DNA of 64,000 nucleotides from Eustoma russellianum (Eukaryota; Streptophyta; Magnoliopsida; Gentianales; Gentianaceae), in NCBI GenBank assembly GCA_036186865.1, contig AP025051.1, positions 24,280,017 through 24,344,016 of the forward strand. The letters are read 5' to 3'. Position numbers and translations under genes: made by a program. This document shows positions 1 to 10,804 of the stretch, piece after piece. Every line of letters begins with the position of its first letter. Position 1 is the first letter of the stretch. Under the pieces are notes generated by a model that was given only the letters and a program-made list of their open reading frames with translations, had not been told where the DNA came from and searched no databases.

Positions 1-430
1 AATTCGGTAGCTATTCAACACAATGAAGAGCCACCAATTGTACAACCTCAAATTGAAGAATCACATCAAGAGCAAACTGAACCCACTAATCCCACATCTA
101 CTGAACCAGTGGGAGTACAAAGATCCTCAAGAACTAAAAGGTCAGCAATTTCTAGCGATTATGTTGTATATCTTCAAGAGTCCAAATATGACATTGGACT
201 AAATCATGGCCCTATCTCGTTTTCACAAGCCATGAATTGTGACAAATCATCACTATGGTACGATGCCATGAAAGAGGAGATGGAAGCAATGGCTAAAAAC
301 AATGTCTGGAAACTTGTTCCGTTACCAAACAGAGCTTCTGTGGTGGAATGCAAATGGGTCTTTAAGACCAAAAGAGACTCGTTTGGTAACATTGAACGAT
401 ATAAATCTAGACTTGTAGCTAAAGGTTTCA
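1..430 (+). pseudogene. Ty1/copia pol fragment (integrase C-end to RT start)
   Basis: This is a truncated copia polyprotein segment on the plus strand. It covers the linker after integrase and the first RT block: residues such as SLWYDAMKEEMEA, then ECKWVFKTKRDSFGN and YKSRLVAKGF, typical of the start of copia RT. It is nearly identical to the minus-strand stretch at about 2130-2560 of copia-1, so the two form an inverted pair. The reading stops abruptly at 430, within the RT, and a few bases later the outer end of the copia-1 LTR begins. It is cut by the window at its left end. It is a dead fragment of the same family as copia-1. Confidence 0.85.
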
Positions 431-436
431 TCAATC

Positions 437-854
437 TGAGGCCAAAGTAAATAGCGGAAGCATAAAAGTTACCTAAGGCCATTATCGCTTAGTCATCGCC
501 TTTGAATAGGAAGCCTGCTGCAGAGAAGAATTCATGTGGGAAATGGAGCCTTCCAGCCTATGCCTATCTAAATGCTGTATAGCTATGATTGATGGAATAT
601 CACAGACCCTTTATTTATAGGCTAGGCCAGGGACCCCTTTTCATATTCAACCGGCAATCAACTCCTTCCATCAAGGAAACATAATAATTGCCAATCAATC
701 AGAATCAAATCTGATAATTAATGCAGTCAATAATTGCAACGTGTCTAGCCAATATAACGTACAAGTACGTTATACATGTGATCCATATTAGTGATTTATA
801 AATAAATCACGAGATTCTAGCAATCAATTATGATAATTATAATTGATTCTAACA
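437..854 (-). repeat. Copia-1 3' LTR
   Basis: This 418-bp terminal repeat aligns along its length with 5877-6326. On the plus strand it begins TGAGGCC and ends TTCTAACA. It lacks a roughly 30-bp internal duplication that the right copy has. The two copies show many substitutions, so the insertion is old. Confidence 0.88.
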
Positions 855-866
855 TTCTCCCACTTG
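855..866 (-). other. Copia-1 polypurine tract
   Basis: The minus strand reads AAGTGGGAGAA immediately before the 3' LTR (TGTTAGAATC). This is a classic copia plus-strand priming tract, and it fixes the inner LTR boundary. Confidence 0.8.
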
Positions 867-1168
867 GATCACATGTCGAATGCTAGACGACACGACATAA
901 GTTACAAAACACTATGGTCATAATTTTATTGTCACTTGGATGTATTGACTACCAAACGTAGACTGAAAATACAACACATGGATTAAGGCGGTCATGCTTT
1001 GATGTCAAGCACTCCCTTCCAAGAATTACAATGCATCATACACTCAATCGAACAAAATGAATGATTTACTATAAATAATCTCAAAATGGGTTCACGTCCA
1101 TGGATCAAATAGATCCTACAACTTTAAATGCACATATTCAAAGTCAACAAATGTCTAGACAAATAAGA
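867..1168. other. Copia-1 3' non-coding region
   Basis: About 300 bp between the RNase H stop and the polypurine tract. I see no conserved ORF or RNA gene here. Confidence 0.6.
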
Positions 1169-1610
1169 TCAAAGTACAACAAACCAAGGAGAACTAAGAA
1201 GTTCCATATAAGTAGCATGATCCCTGAAAACTTTGACCGGCAATCCTTTAGTCATAGGATCAGCAACCATTGACTCTGTACTAATATGTTCAATCTTTAC
1301 TTCTCCTTGTTTAACATGATCTCTGACTTTCAAATACTTTATGTCGATATGTTTACTGTGACTCCCACTTTTATTATTTTTCATAGAAAACACAACCGCT
1401 GAATTGTCGCAGAAAATCTTTATAGGTATATCAACAATATCGACAACCTTAAGACCACTGATGAAATTTCTCATCCATAAGTCCTGTGAAGTAGCTTCAT
1501 AGCATGCAATGGACTCATTCTCCATTGACAATAGGTGACACACAATTCTGCATAGCAAATTTCTCAATTACCTTAATGATGTAGGTCTTCTAAGAAAGAC
1601 CAAGTATTTT
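1169..1610 (-). pseudogene. Copia-1 RNase H remnant
   Basis: The minus strand encodes the C-terminal half of a copia RNase H: IKIFCDNSAVVFSMKNN, then SKHIDIKYLKVRDHV, then VADPMTKGLP, which are the characteristic copia blocks. The end of RT (KTYIIKVIEKFAMQNC) runs directly into YEATSQDLWMRNF. The RT connection and the N-terminal RNase H part are therefore deleted. The gene is non-functional. Confidence 0.85.
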
Positions 1611-2336
1611 ACTTGTTCTATCTCTGTGAATCTCTATGCCAAGGACATAAGAGGCTTCACCCATATCCTTCATATCAAAGTTCAAAGACAGAAATCGCTT
1701 AGTCTCATGCAATGACCCAAGATCACTGCTTGCCAGTAGAATATCATCCACATGTAGGATTAAGAAAATGTATTTTCTCCCACTCATCTTGAGGTATATA
1801 CATTGATCAACAATGTTCTCTACAAAACTGAATGAAGAGATTACCTCATGAAACATGATGTTCCATTTACGTGAAGCCTGTTTAAACCCATATATGAATT
1901 TATTCAATTTGCAAACCAGTTGATCATTATCAGAATTGACAAAGCCTTCAGGTTGATGCATGTATACCTCTTCATCAAGTACCCCATTCAAAAACGTAGT
2001 TTTCACATCCATTTGATGTAGCTCGAGATCAAAATGAGCTACTAATACCCTGATTATCTGAAATGAATCCTTCTTTGAGATTGGAGAGAAGGTTTCATGG
2101 TAATCAATGCCTTCTTTTTGAGTGAAACCTTAAGCTACAAGTCTTTCTTTATATTGTTCAATGTTACCAAACGAGTCTCTTTTGGTCTTAAAGACCCATT
2201 TGCATTCCACCGCAGAGGCTCTGTTTGGTAACGAAACAAGTTCCCAGACATTGTTTTTAGCTATTTCTTCCACCTCCTCTTTCATGGCATCGTACCATAG
2301 TGACGATTTATCACAATTCATGGCTTGTGAAAACAA
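1590..2336 (-). pseudogene. Copia-1 reverse transcriptase remnant
   Basis: RT of the copia polyprotein in two pieces. The first (2130-2336) carries the WYDAMKEE and ECKWVFKTKRDSFG blocks and ends at a nonsense codon where the plus fragment at 1-430 still has lysine. The second (1590-2012) carries MDVKTTFLNG, EEVYMHQPEGF and the catalytic block HVDDILLAS (the usual YVDD box with H for Y), then VLGIEIHRDR. Between them the conserved frame continues out of phase, so at least one indel is present. Confidence 0.88.
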
Positions 2337-2407
2337 GATAGGGCCATGATTTAGTCCAATGTCATATTCGGACTCTTGAAGATATACAACATAATCGCTA
2401 AAAATTG

Positions 2408-3364
2408 CTAACCTTTTAGTTCTGAGGATCTTTGTACTCCCATTGGTTCAGTAGATGTGGGATTAGTGGATTCAGTTTGCTCTTGATGTGATTCTTCTAT
2501 TTGAGCTTGTACAATTGGTGGCTCTTTATTATGTTGAATAGCTACCGAATTGTCCACATATAGGGGTACAACATGTGTATCCCTTACTTCCTCAAAATTG
2601 AATTCTCTATTCGAATCACTCCCACTAACTTCATGATCCTCCAGAAATTTAGCATTTCTAGCTTCAACCACTTTTAAAGTATGTGACGGACAGTAAAATC
2701 TATATCCTTTGGAGTTAAGTGCATATCCAATAAAATAACCGCTTTTCGTTCGTTCATCCAGTTTCTTTATGCTTGGGTTGTATACCCTAACTTCAACTAG
2801 ACAATCCCATATGTGTAAATGTTTTAAACTTGGTTTCCAACCATTCCACAATTCGAAAGGTGTTTTAGGAACGGCCTTAGATGAAACCCTATTTAAAACA
2901 TACACAGCGGTTTTTAGAGCTTCACTCCAAAAGGATATAGGCAAATTCGCTGTGCTAATCATGCTCCTGACCATGTCCATAAGTGTCTGATTCCTTCTTT
3001 CAGCAACACCATTTTGTTGTGGTGTGTCAGGCATGGTGCATTGAGCAACAATACCCTCCTTTTGAAGGAATTCGGCAAATGGACCAATCATTTGTCCTTT
3101 TTCCGTGTAACGTCCATAATATTCACCACCTCTATCGGATCGGACAATTTTAATTGTCTTCTCGTTTTGTTTCTCTACTTCTAATTTGAAGATTTTGAAC
3201 GCATCAAGTGCTTCAGATTTTTCAAAAGAAGATAGAGATACATAAACCTTGAATAGTCGTCGATAAATGAAATAAAGTATTTCTGACCATTCAAGCAAGG
3301 TGTGTGAAAAGGTCCACAGATATCCGTGTGTAAATTTCAAGAGGTTGGGAACTTTTTTTGGCAC
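2408..3364 (-). pseudogene. Copia-1 integrase
   Basis: A 318-codon open stretch holding the catalytic half of a copia integrase. RSDRGGEYYGRY carries the second catalytic Asp, and PQQNGVAERRNQTLMDMVRSM carries the Glu. SFWSEALKTAVYVLNRV and KSGYFIGYALNSKGYRF follow, as is usual for copia. The N-terminal zinc-binding part and the first Asp fall in the broken segment just upstream (3365-3500). A linker at the low end leads to RT. It is the best-preserved domain of this element. Confidence 0.88.
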
Positions 3365-3474
3365 TCTTAATGGTCTTGTTGATTTGCTTGCCCTTTATGC
3401 ATCCCACACAAGTACCTAAATCAGTCAAGTTTAGAGTTTGCAAAACTCCTTCATTCACCAATTTTTACATTCTG

Positions 3475-4000
3475 TCAATTGAGATATGCCCCCAATCTTT
3501 TGTGACAAAGACTTGATGAGTTCTCATTGATAATACAACGCTTTGTACCAGTTTCTGTTAAAAGAGTATGCTCATAAATGGGATCTAACTCAAGTCGAAA
3601 CAGAAAACCATTCAATTCCGCAGAGCCAATAACTTTACTCTTTTTCAAAACATTCATTACAAAAAGATGTGAATAGAAATCATATCTAATAATGGAAAGT
3701 CTTAAAAGAAAAATTGAATTTCTGGAAAAAGAAGGTGCATTAAAAGTGTTTTCTAAATCAAGTTGAAACAAGTTTTCAAAATGAGTCTATAAGATCCCAG
3801 TCCTTTAACAGTAGAGTGCATCCGGTTTCCAGAATAGATGCATTGCTTACTTTCATTTGGCTTCCTCATGTTTAGAAAGCCCTGCATGGTTTTTGCAATG
3901 TGAATTGTTGAACCACAATTAATCCACCATGTATTATCAGAAACCTCGGTAAAATTAGATTCATGACACACAAAGGACAAATTACATTTCTTCTCCAGCC
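3475..4000 (-). pseudogene. Copia-1 protease / GAG-pre-integrase region
   Basis: Between the zinc knuckle and integrase the minus strand reads DNTWWINCGSTIHIAKTMQGF. This is the copia protease active-site region with the expected DSG changed to NCG, so the catalytic Asp is lost. It is followed by a pre-integrase region containing SLCHKRLG (normally LWHRRLGH). Frames change at about 3760. Protease activity is not expected. Confidence 0.7.
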
Positions 4001-4710
4001 ATCCTTTATACTTCAGGCAATCTTTCTTCCAGTGTCCATTTTTCTTGCAAAACCGACATTTGTCTTTATTGCCAGTTTTCTTTATTGGAACACCTTTGCC
4101 CTTCTTTGCATTTCTCTTAAAATGAGTCACAAGATGCACAGACTCAGTGGACTCATTCTTCAACCTCTGCTCCTCTTGAACACACAAGGTCAGAAGTTCA
4201 TTAATTGACCAGTTTTTTTTTATGTGTGTTATATGAAATCTTAAATGGAGTGAACTCCGAAGGGAGAGAGTTGAGTATAAAATGCACCAGGAATGACTCC
4301 GAGATTTCAACCTTAAAGGAGCTCAATTTAGCAACAACGTCCCTCATCACCATGATATGCTTGTGCACGCCACGACTTCTGTCATGGGTCATGTTTGAAA
4401 GCCTCTTCATAAAGGTGCTAGCTACCGCCTTGTCAGAGCTTACAAATTGATCATCAATGACTTTCATGTAAGCTTTGACATTATCAAGATTAGGGATAGA
4501 ACCCCTAATGCTTGGACTTATACGAGACTTGATGAGCATCATGCTGAGGCGATTATATCGCTCCCACCGCTCGTAACTAGACCTCTCAGATGGCATACTT
4601 GATTCCGTGAGATTTGGTGGTTTTTCCTCACGGAATGCCAGGTCTAAGTCCATGCACCCTAACATCAAAAGGATGAAATCCTTCCATTCAGTAAAATTAT
4701 CACCAGTTAG
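3753..4710 (-). pseudogene. Copia-1 gag with CCHC zinc knuckle
   Basis: Gag region on the minus strand. It opens near 4705 with TGDNFTEWKDF, typical of plant copia gag N-termini, and continues as MLGCMDLDLAFREE. A UBN2-like capsid region follows (SPSIRGSI, FVSSDKAVASTFMKRLSNM, VHFILNSLPSEFTPF). It ends with the nucleocapsid knuckle CRFCKKNGHWKKDC (C-X2-C-X4-H-X4-C intact). A frameshift near 4205 separates capsid from knuckle. Confidence 0.85.
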
Positions 4711-5861
4711 TATTGGAGTACTAGCAGAATCAAATAAAGCAGTAGTGGGAATAACTGCATAACCAAAGAAACACAGATCATGCTATGAACATATATAACC
4801 AGAATGAATTAATCAAGTTAATTCAAATAGTATATTCTAAACCTTCCTGCGGGTAGAGGTTGCACTCATGCATAGATTATACTTCAATAACATAAAAATT
4901 AAACAAGCCAAAATATTTCATACCTGTGGGCATAGGAAATTTTTATGTTTAATTTTCTTGATCAATAAAATAACCAATTCCCTGTGGGGCAGATTGATTA
5001 CTTTATTAATCAAAATCATAGGTATGATGACATTTTATTTTCTTTATACCATATAATTTTAAGATGTTGTGGCTAATCTTAAAATTAAGAAAATAATCCT
5101 CTATATGTCATCAACATATTTATATACTTATTCCTTAAAACGATATGAAAATTAAACAACCAAAATATTTCCGTGCCTATGGGCATAGGAAATGTTTATG
5201 TTTAATTTTCTTGATCAATAAAGCAACCACTTCCCTGTGGGGCAGAGGAATTACCTTAATAAGCAAAAAATTTAAACACAAATTCGTGTACTAAAGCATC
5301 CTAAAAGCAGTATTGACATAATCGAAACCAGTTTTACATAATCAGAGCCCTTACAGATTACAGGCCTAATTGGTAAAGTCCAATCCAGAATGCTTTACCA
5401 GAGGAGACTGGACTAGGAATTGGGTTTGACACACAAGGCCTGGAAGATACGTGATGGAGGAGAAGGGTGGGCTGACTACATTCCCATTGGACCTTTAGTA
5501 CGATGAAGAAAAGGAAATCTTAAAAGATTTCTTTTCTCCATCTTCAACAGTTTATGGCGGCGGCACAGTATATAACTCAGACGGGTAACACTCAATTGTT
5601 TGAATTAACAAACGTGAAAGTTGGAAATATGAAAAGACTAAATTGGTGAGTGCATATTAAGCTTTCAGTACGTGGAATCAACAACAAAATCAAACCCTTA
5701 CATTTGAGACATTTCCACACATCAATAAATGATCCACAGCCGCATGCATAATTTTAACAATGAATCCCTCAGAAACTATAATTCCGTAACCTTTAAACGA
5801 TTGAATTACGTTAAAAGATATGGAAGAATATTTTCTAAATACAGACGATATGGTCAGAGGT
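4711..5861. other. Copia-1 5' leader, non-coding
   Basis: About 1.15 kb between gag and the primer-binding site, unusually long for a copia leader. It contains a tandem duplication (4894-5272) and otherwise no supported ORF. Short open stretches here resemble no family known to me. Confidence 0.6.
4894..5272. repeat. Tandem duplication in the copia-1 leader
   Basis: Two copies of a ~125-bp block start at about 4894 and 5147, roughly 250 bp apart. Each copy contains AAATTAAAC..CCAAAATATTT, GGGCATAGGAAAT, TTTAATTTTCTTGATCAATAA and CCCTGTGGGGCAGA in the same order. The spacer is AT-rich. Confidence 0.85.
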
Positions 5862-5874
5862 GGCTTTGATACCA
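5862..5874 (-). other. Copia-1 primer-binding site (tRNA-iMet)
   Basis: The minus strand reads TGGTATCAAAGCC next to the right LTR. This matches the 3' end complement of plant initiator Met-tRNA (TGGTATCAGAGCC) with one mismatch. Confidence 0.85.
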
Positions 5875-5876
5875 AA

Positions 5877-6326
5877 TGTAAGGCCAACATAAATAGCGGA
5901 AGCATAAAAGTTACCTCCGGCCATTATCATTTAGTCGTCGCATTCGAATCTGCAGCAGGTTTAGTCGTCGCCTTCGAATCGAAAGCCAGCTGCAGAGAAG
6001 AATTCCTGTGGGAAATGGAGCCTTCCAGTATATGCTTATCTGAATGTTGTATAGCTATGATTGATGGAATATCACAGGCCCTTTATTTATAGTCTAGGCC
6101 AGGGACCCCTTTCCATATTCAACCGAGAATTAATTCCTTCCATCAAGAAAACATAATAATTGCCAATCAATCAGAATCAAATCTGATAATTAATGCAGTC
6201 AATAACTGTAATGTATCTAGCCAATATAACGTACAAGTACGTTATACATATGATCCACATTAGTGATTTACAAATAAATCACGAGATTCTAGCCATCAAT
6301 TATAATAATTATAATTGATTCTAACA
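5877..6326 (-). repeat. Copia-1 5' LTR
   Basis: This 450-bp LTR pairs with 437-854. On the plus strand it begins TGTAAGGCC and ends TTCTAACA. It contains a short internal duplication around TTTAGTCGTCGC (about 5930-5990) that explains the length difference from the left LTR. Confidence 0.9.
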
Positions 6327-6478
6327 CTTTATTAATCTTTCTTCTTCATTAATCGCTTGATTGATCTGCTATCTTTAGAACACTAGGGATCAGTTAATGA
6401 TCTCAATTAGACACAGTGACTGTGTTTTCTTCCAGTGTTGCCCTGAATTTACTTAACTATTATGATGCATAATTTCAG

Positions 6479-6569
6479 TTGGACCGAATACTGGTTTCCT
6501 GTCAGTAGGCAAGAAGAGCAAGGCAGTTGCTTCTCTTTCTTATCATAAATTAGTCACAAAAGCTTTACT
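6479..6569 (+). CDS. Candidate isolated exon of a host gene
   Basis: A 91-nt open segment is bounded by a good acceptor (AATTTCAG, ending at 6478) and a consensus donor (GTGAGT, starting at 6570). It reads GPNTGFLSVGKKSKAVAS and continues YHKLVTKALL. Codon content looks protein-like and there is no stop. I do not recognise the protein and find no certain partner exons, so it may be a relic exon or chance. Confidence 0.3.
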
Positions 6570-7049
6570 GTGAGTGTAATCTGGATCTTGAGCTAAGATA
6601 CTTGTTTGATTTGACTTCCTTATTTACTGTACACTGATGACAAGCAAAACGATTATACTTTAGTGTGACGAGGAATTTTGGGGTTTGATGCTTGTTACGG
6701 CTTTTTAATTTGAAAGTGTGGCTCTTTTGGGGAGGATACTCCCAAAACCAATAAAACAATTACTAGAAGGCCATGGCTGCTGTTTTTTTTTGGCTTCCTG
6801 TTTAACTTCACGAAGCTTTATTTTTGGCTTTTGCTGAGGCAATATCTCGATACCATATGAGCTGAGCTTGGATGGGAGCGATGAATTGGGCAAAGGCGTT
6901 TCTTGCTCATATGCAGACGAAACTGGAAAGATGCAAGAAAGTTTGGAGTTCCTTGTAAATGGAGGTCAGAAGTTGTTATCCACAAGCAATCGCCTTGTAT
7001 TACTTAAGCGGAAGATGCAAGGTAAAGGGACTTCTATGGAGAAGAGAAT

Positions 7050-7260
7050 GGAGAAGGGTTGAGCGGGAAGGGCGGCCGTCGGAGTGGGAAGGGAAAGAGA
7101 AGAAGGAAGGAAAAGAGAAGAGAAAAAGAGAAAAAAGAAAAGTGGGAAGGATGGCGCCGGAGAAAGGAAGAAAAATGGGAAGGAAAAATGGTGCCCAAGA
7201 AGAAGGGAAGGGTGGCGGAGGGAGAAGAGGGGAGAAAAAAGAGAGAGAATAGGAGGGTGG
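7050..7260 (+). repeat. Purine-rich low-complexity tract
   Basis: About 200 bp of almost uninterrupted A/G on the plus strand (GGGAAGG, AAGAGAAG and similar). It creates false Lys/Arg/Glu/Gly-rich ORFs in three frames. Confidence 0.8.
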
Positions 7261-7562
7261 GGAGGAGGGGTCTCCTAAGGTTATATCGGGTAGGGTGTAA
7301 AAGAAATGTTTTTTGAAAAAAAATTTCTGCCTAGATGGTGGAGGGAGGAGAGAATTTTTTTAATAGGACAGGTATTGGGTGGTGGGGAAGGGGGTGAGAG
7401 GAATAGGGGTGAGGAGATCCTATCCCTATTTGCTTGCCTACATAAAGCCATCTGGTTTACCTACCTGTATTGTTACTCCTTTTATTTTTGCTTTTATAGG
7501 ACGTTAAAGATTCGAACACTGGTTTGGTTGATACTACAAAATCAAATGTCCAATTTGAATCC

Positions 7563-8017
7563 TATAGAGAAAACAGAGCCCAAACGTATAAACACACTTA
7601 GGAAGAAGAAGAATTACACTTCTATATCATTTACAACGGCCTTAAAGCCTTATATATACAAAGGAACGCTCGAACGGCTAGTCAGATGAAATGACTGTCG
7701 AATGGCTACTTTGTCGAATAAAGACCATCGGGTAAAATAATACAAAACCATCAAGTTGATGATGATTTGATTGTCCTATGATTAATCTACAATTATATAC
7801 ACTAACTTGATAAAAAGAAAAAATACACAGAAAATTACATGTAAGAACAGGTCTGCGACACTTGAATAAAACTGCTTGACCTAATGCCTCAATGAGGCTG
7901 GCAGATCCTTGGCATGCCTGGTTTGGTGCTTGGCGCCTAGGCTTGAGGCTTGGCATGCTAGGTTCATCCTTGTTGTTTTAATCTGTGTGTTCACTTCGTG
8001 AGGCAAGTATTCCAACA
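7563..8017 (-). repeat. Copia-2 3' LTR
   Basis: A 455-bp LTR aligning with 21660-22316 apart from a 188-bp MITE plus duplicated target there. On the plus strand it starts TATAGAGAAAAC and ends GTATTCCAACA. Confidence 0.88.
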
Positions 8018-8029
8018 CTCCCCCTCAAG
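8018..8029 (-). other. Copia-2 polypurine tract
   Basis: The minus strand reads CTTGAGGGGGAG just before TGTTGGAATAC. The tract overlaps the last codons of pol (SLRGSVG). Confidence 0.8.
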
Positions 8030-8722
8030 CTAGAGGTGTAGATATTAATACACCCTAGCTTGTCTAGTAATGCCTTGAAAACTTGAGTGCTTACTGTTTT
8101 GGTCAGTATGTCTGGAATCTGTTCTTTGGACCTGATGAAGTGGAGTTGTAGCTCTTTGTCCTCAATTTTTTCCTTAAGAAATGTTTGTCAATCTCTATAT
8201 GCTTGGACTTGTCATGTTGCACAGAATTTTCTGTCACATGGATTGCAGATATGTTGTTACAATACACATGGATAGGAAGCTGTACAGTGATCTTCATATC
8301 TTTTATCACTCTGTTGATCCATATGCCTTCACATACACTAAGGGATAGGGCCGTTAGTTCAGCTTCAGCACTGCTTCTGGATACCATGCTGCTTCTTGCT
8401 CTTTCATGTCACCAAGTTTTCCCATAGGTATAAGGCATATCCAGATGTTGATCTCATATCTGTTGTGGATCCTGCCCAATCTGCATCAGTGGACACTTGA
8501 ATGTTCCTGATATGAGTTCTTCTTAAAAACAATCCCTGACCAGGAGAGGACTTTAGATATCTTAAAATTCTGAGAGCACGGTTATAATGTTATGTAGTGG
8601 GATTATGCATGAATCGGCTAATAAAACTTAACCCATAACAGATGTCTCGTCTAGTATGAGACAGATAGATCAACTTACCTATCAATCTCTGATACCTTTG
8701 CTTGTTTGTGTACCCTGAGACA
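8018..8722 (-). pseudogene. Copia-2 RNase H (distal part of pol)
   Basis: Minus-strand RNase H with SRSSAEAELTALSLSVCEGIW, then VYCNNISAIHVTENSVQHDKSKHIEIDKHF. After a frameshift near 8165 comes the terminal block LQLHFIRSKEQIPDILTKTVST. Upstream, 8430-8722 encodes the degraded RT-RNase H connection. Gypsy A separates this piece from the RT at 17911. These are the standard copia RNase H blocks; C-terminal QIADILTK has A changed to P. Confidence 0.85.
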
Positions 8723-8727
8723 CATAC
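8723..8727. repeat. Gypsy A target-site duplication, left copy
   Basis: CATAC at 8723-8727 is repeated at 17906-17910. This 5-bp duplication marks the Gypsy A insertion into copia-2. Confidence 0.95.
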
Positions 8728-10789
8728 TGTTATACCCGTATTTCAAAAAAAAAAAATTAATTATTAATAATAAATATGAAAATATGGATTGCCGTGGGAT
8801 ATGTATGTGTGTGAAAAAAAATTAAATTAATTATTTTTAATTAACCAAATTATATCCTAAACCATCAATCAAACCCTATCCCTAAATTCCCTCACTTATC
8901 ATCTCACACTCTATCCTCCAATCTCTTATTAATATATATCAAACCCTAATTCCCCTCCCCTCTCAAAAAAACAACGACAGTCCTCTCCCCCTTCCCCCAT
9001 CAAACTTGCGGCATCCAGTACAGTAGAAACAAAAAAAAAAACTTTTGATCCAAGGATTCAAGAGGAGTGGAAACCACAACCATATCATCACCATCACCGT
9101 GCCTACATCGTCTCTCGTATTTAAGTTCTTGCTAGGATCGAGGTAGGTGCATACTATTTATTCCCTCAAAATGGTACAAAGATTGCATGCTCAAAACGGT
9201 ATTTTATTTGTTCATTGATGTTCTTTTATTCTTAATTCGATCATGATCTATTTGATGTATTCTCTTTGTGATAACATGAAGCCTATATGTGTAAAAATAT
9301 ATGTGTGTGTTATTGGTGTTAGCCGAATGGTGGTCTTGAATGTGTGTTGAATTGGTTGTGTCGATGTTGATGGGATTTGATGTTTGGTTCTTTGTTTTAT
9401 TTTGTTTTGGCATGCAGCATATGTTAAAAAAAAAAAAAGAGGTAAAAGGGGGGGCTGGCCTTTCGGCCGAACCCAAGGATGGGCATATATATATGTAAAA
9501 AAAAACAAATTAAAAAGGGGTTGGTCGATATCGGCAGCACCCAAATTAAATAAAAAAAATAGAAAAACATAAAAGGCAAATTGAAAAGAGGGTTCAGCCG
9601 CAATTTGAGTACAAAAAAATAATAAAAAAATGAATGATAAAATGTTGATTTGCTGGGGCCGAATCATTTTTTTTCTTTTTATTAATTTGTTGTGTTTTTT
9701 TTAGCATATTACGTATTAAAAAAAAGAATTAAAATAATAACAAAAAGGGGTTTGGCTTCTTTCGGCTGAACCCAATTTAAATAAAAATAATAATAATAAA
9801 AAGGGCAAAGGGTTTGGCCAGTTCGGCTGAACCCAATTTTAAAAAGAAAAAAAAGGTAAAATAAAATAAAATAATAAAATAAGTAGACTAAGTAATGGGA
9901 GACGGACGTGGTACAGAAGGAAGTAATGGGGGTGGCTGTGTGGTGTTCCTGCATTCATGGCACGTGCATTGCATGAGGTATACTGCGTCTATAGGGCGTG
10001 GGTATCGGGATGACTTACCGTGTCTATATGGCACCGGGGTCATGAGACATACTGCGTCTATAGGGCGTAGGTGTCCAAACGGCAAGTGGTGGCTAGAGAC
10101 CACGACGCTGGATTTAGGACCCGGGGGCATGCATTGCATATAGGTCTAGGAGCATATTGCCTGACATATTTCTAGTTGCGTGTGACACGTTATTTGAGCA
10201 TGCATCACGTACTTGCGCATTTTTATGTGGAGTGCTTTACCTTTCAGTATAAGCCATGCTATCATGTTTTATGTGTTATGTGTTGATATCTTTTTGGGTA
10301 TGTACTCTTTGTATTGTTTTGAGAGGCACCTACTGGGTGATTACCATCACTCACCCCTACTATTCTATATGTAGCCGAGACGGAGTATGATTATATTTTC
10401 CTCGAGGATGGTGCCGATGTCGTGGAGTGGGCCGAGTGACCAGTAGATATGATTGCGGCGAGGGCAGAGACGGGCTGTTTATGATATTCTTGGGGTGACA
10501 TTGAGATTTATATTTTTACGTTAGTACATTGAGACATTTCTTTTAGACTTTTAATTCAGACATTTGACTTTGACTTGTAGGGCCTGGTCAGCCTAATAGT
10601 GATGTTTTTATTTTATTGAGGTTCATTAAATTCTAGTTAGTATTGTGTTTAACCGTTTCCGCGGAAAGAAAAAAAATTTCTATGCCAACAATGACGTGTA
10701 AGAAGTTGATGTGACGCTTTGTATTCTCCTTAGTGAGATACGGCGGGTGCACTGCTACCGAGGCTAGGGCTCGGGAGCGGGGCGCTACA
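8728..10789 (+). repeat. Gypsy A 5' LTR
   Basis: Begins TGTTATACCC and ends GGGGCGCTACA. It contains poly-A-rich stretches, repeated short motifs (TTTCGGCTGAACCCAATTT twice near 9760 and 9820) and a block of GTCTATAGGGCGT-type repeats at about 9970-10140 that Gypsy B carries twice. Confidence 0.95.
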
Positions 10790-10791
10790 GG

Positions 10792-10804
10792 TGGTATCAG
10801 AGCC
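10792..10804 (+). other. Gypsy A primer-binding site (tRNA-iMet)
   Basis: TGGTATCAGAGCC, three bases after the 5' LTR. It is a perfect match to the plant initiator Met-tRNA priming sequence. Confidence 0.93.

Larger units (their letters stand above)
437..6326 (-). mobile_element. Copia-1: Ty1/copia LTR retrotransposon
   Basis: Complete but decayed copia element read on the minus strand. Its 5' LTR is at 5877-6326 and its 3' LTR at 437-854. The primer site lies directly inside the right LTR and a purine tract directly inside the left LTR. Domain order from right to left is gag, zinc knuckle, protease, integrase, RT, RNase H, which is the copia order. All ORFs are broken, and several hundred bases between RT and RNase H are missing. 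The 5-bp flanks (CAATC at left, CTTTA at right) do not match, so no target-site duplication survives. Insertion or later rearrangement destroyed one junction. Confidence 0.9.
6327..7557. other. Unassigned sequence between two copia elements
   Basis: About 1.2 kb with no recognisable transposon coding. It holds one candidate exon (6479-6569) and a purine-rich tract (about 7050-7260). Open stretches at 6868-7320 are driven by the purine bias and resemble nothing I know. It is the left piece of the older sequence into which copia-2 inserted. Confidence 0.5.

Noticed and set aside
6868..7316. Lys/Glu/Arg-rich open frames
   Set aside because: Three overlapping frames are open because of the purine tract; no recognisable domain.
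10792..10804. tRNA-Met gene
   Set aside because: Only the 13-bp primer complement is present at each primer site; no tRNA cloverleaf nearby.
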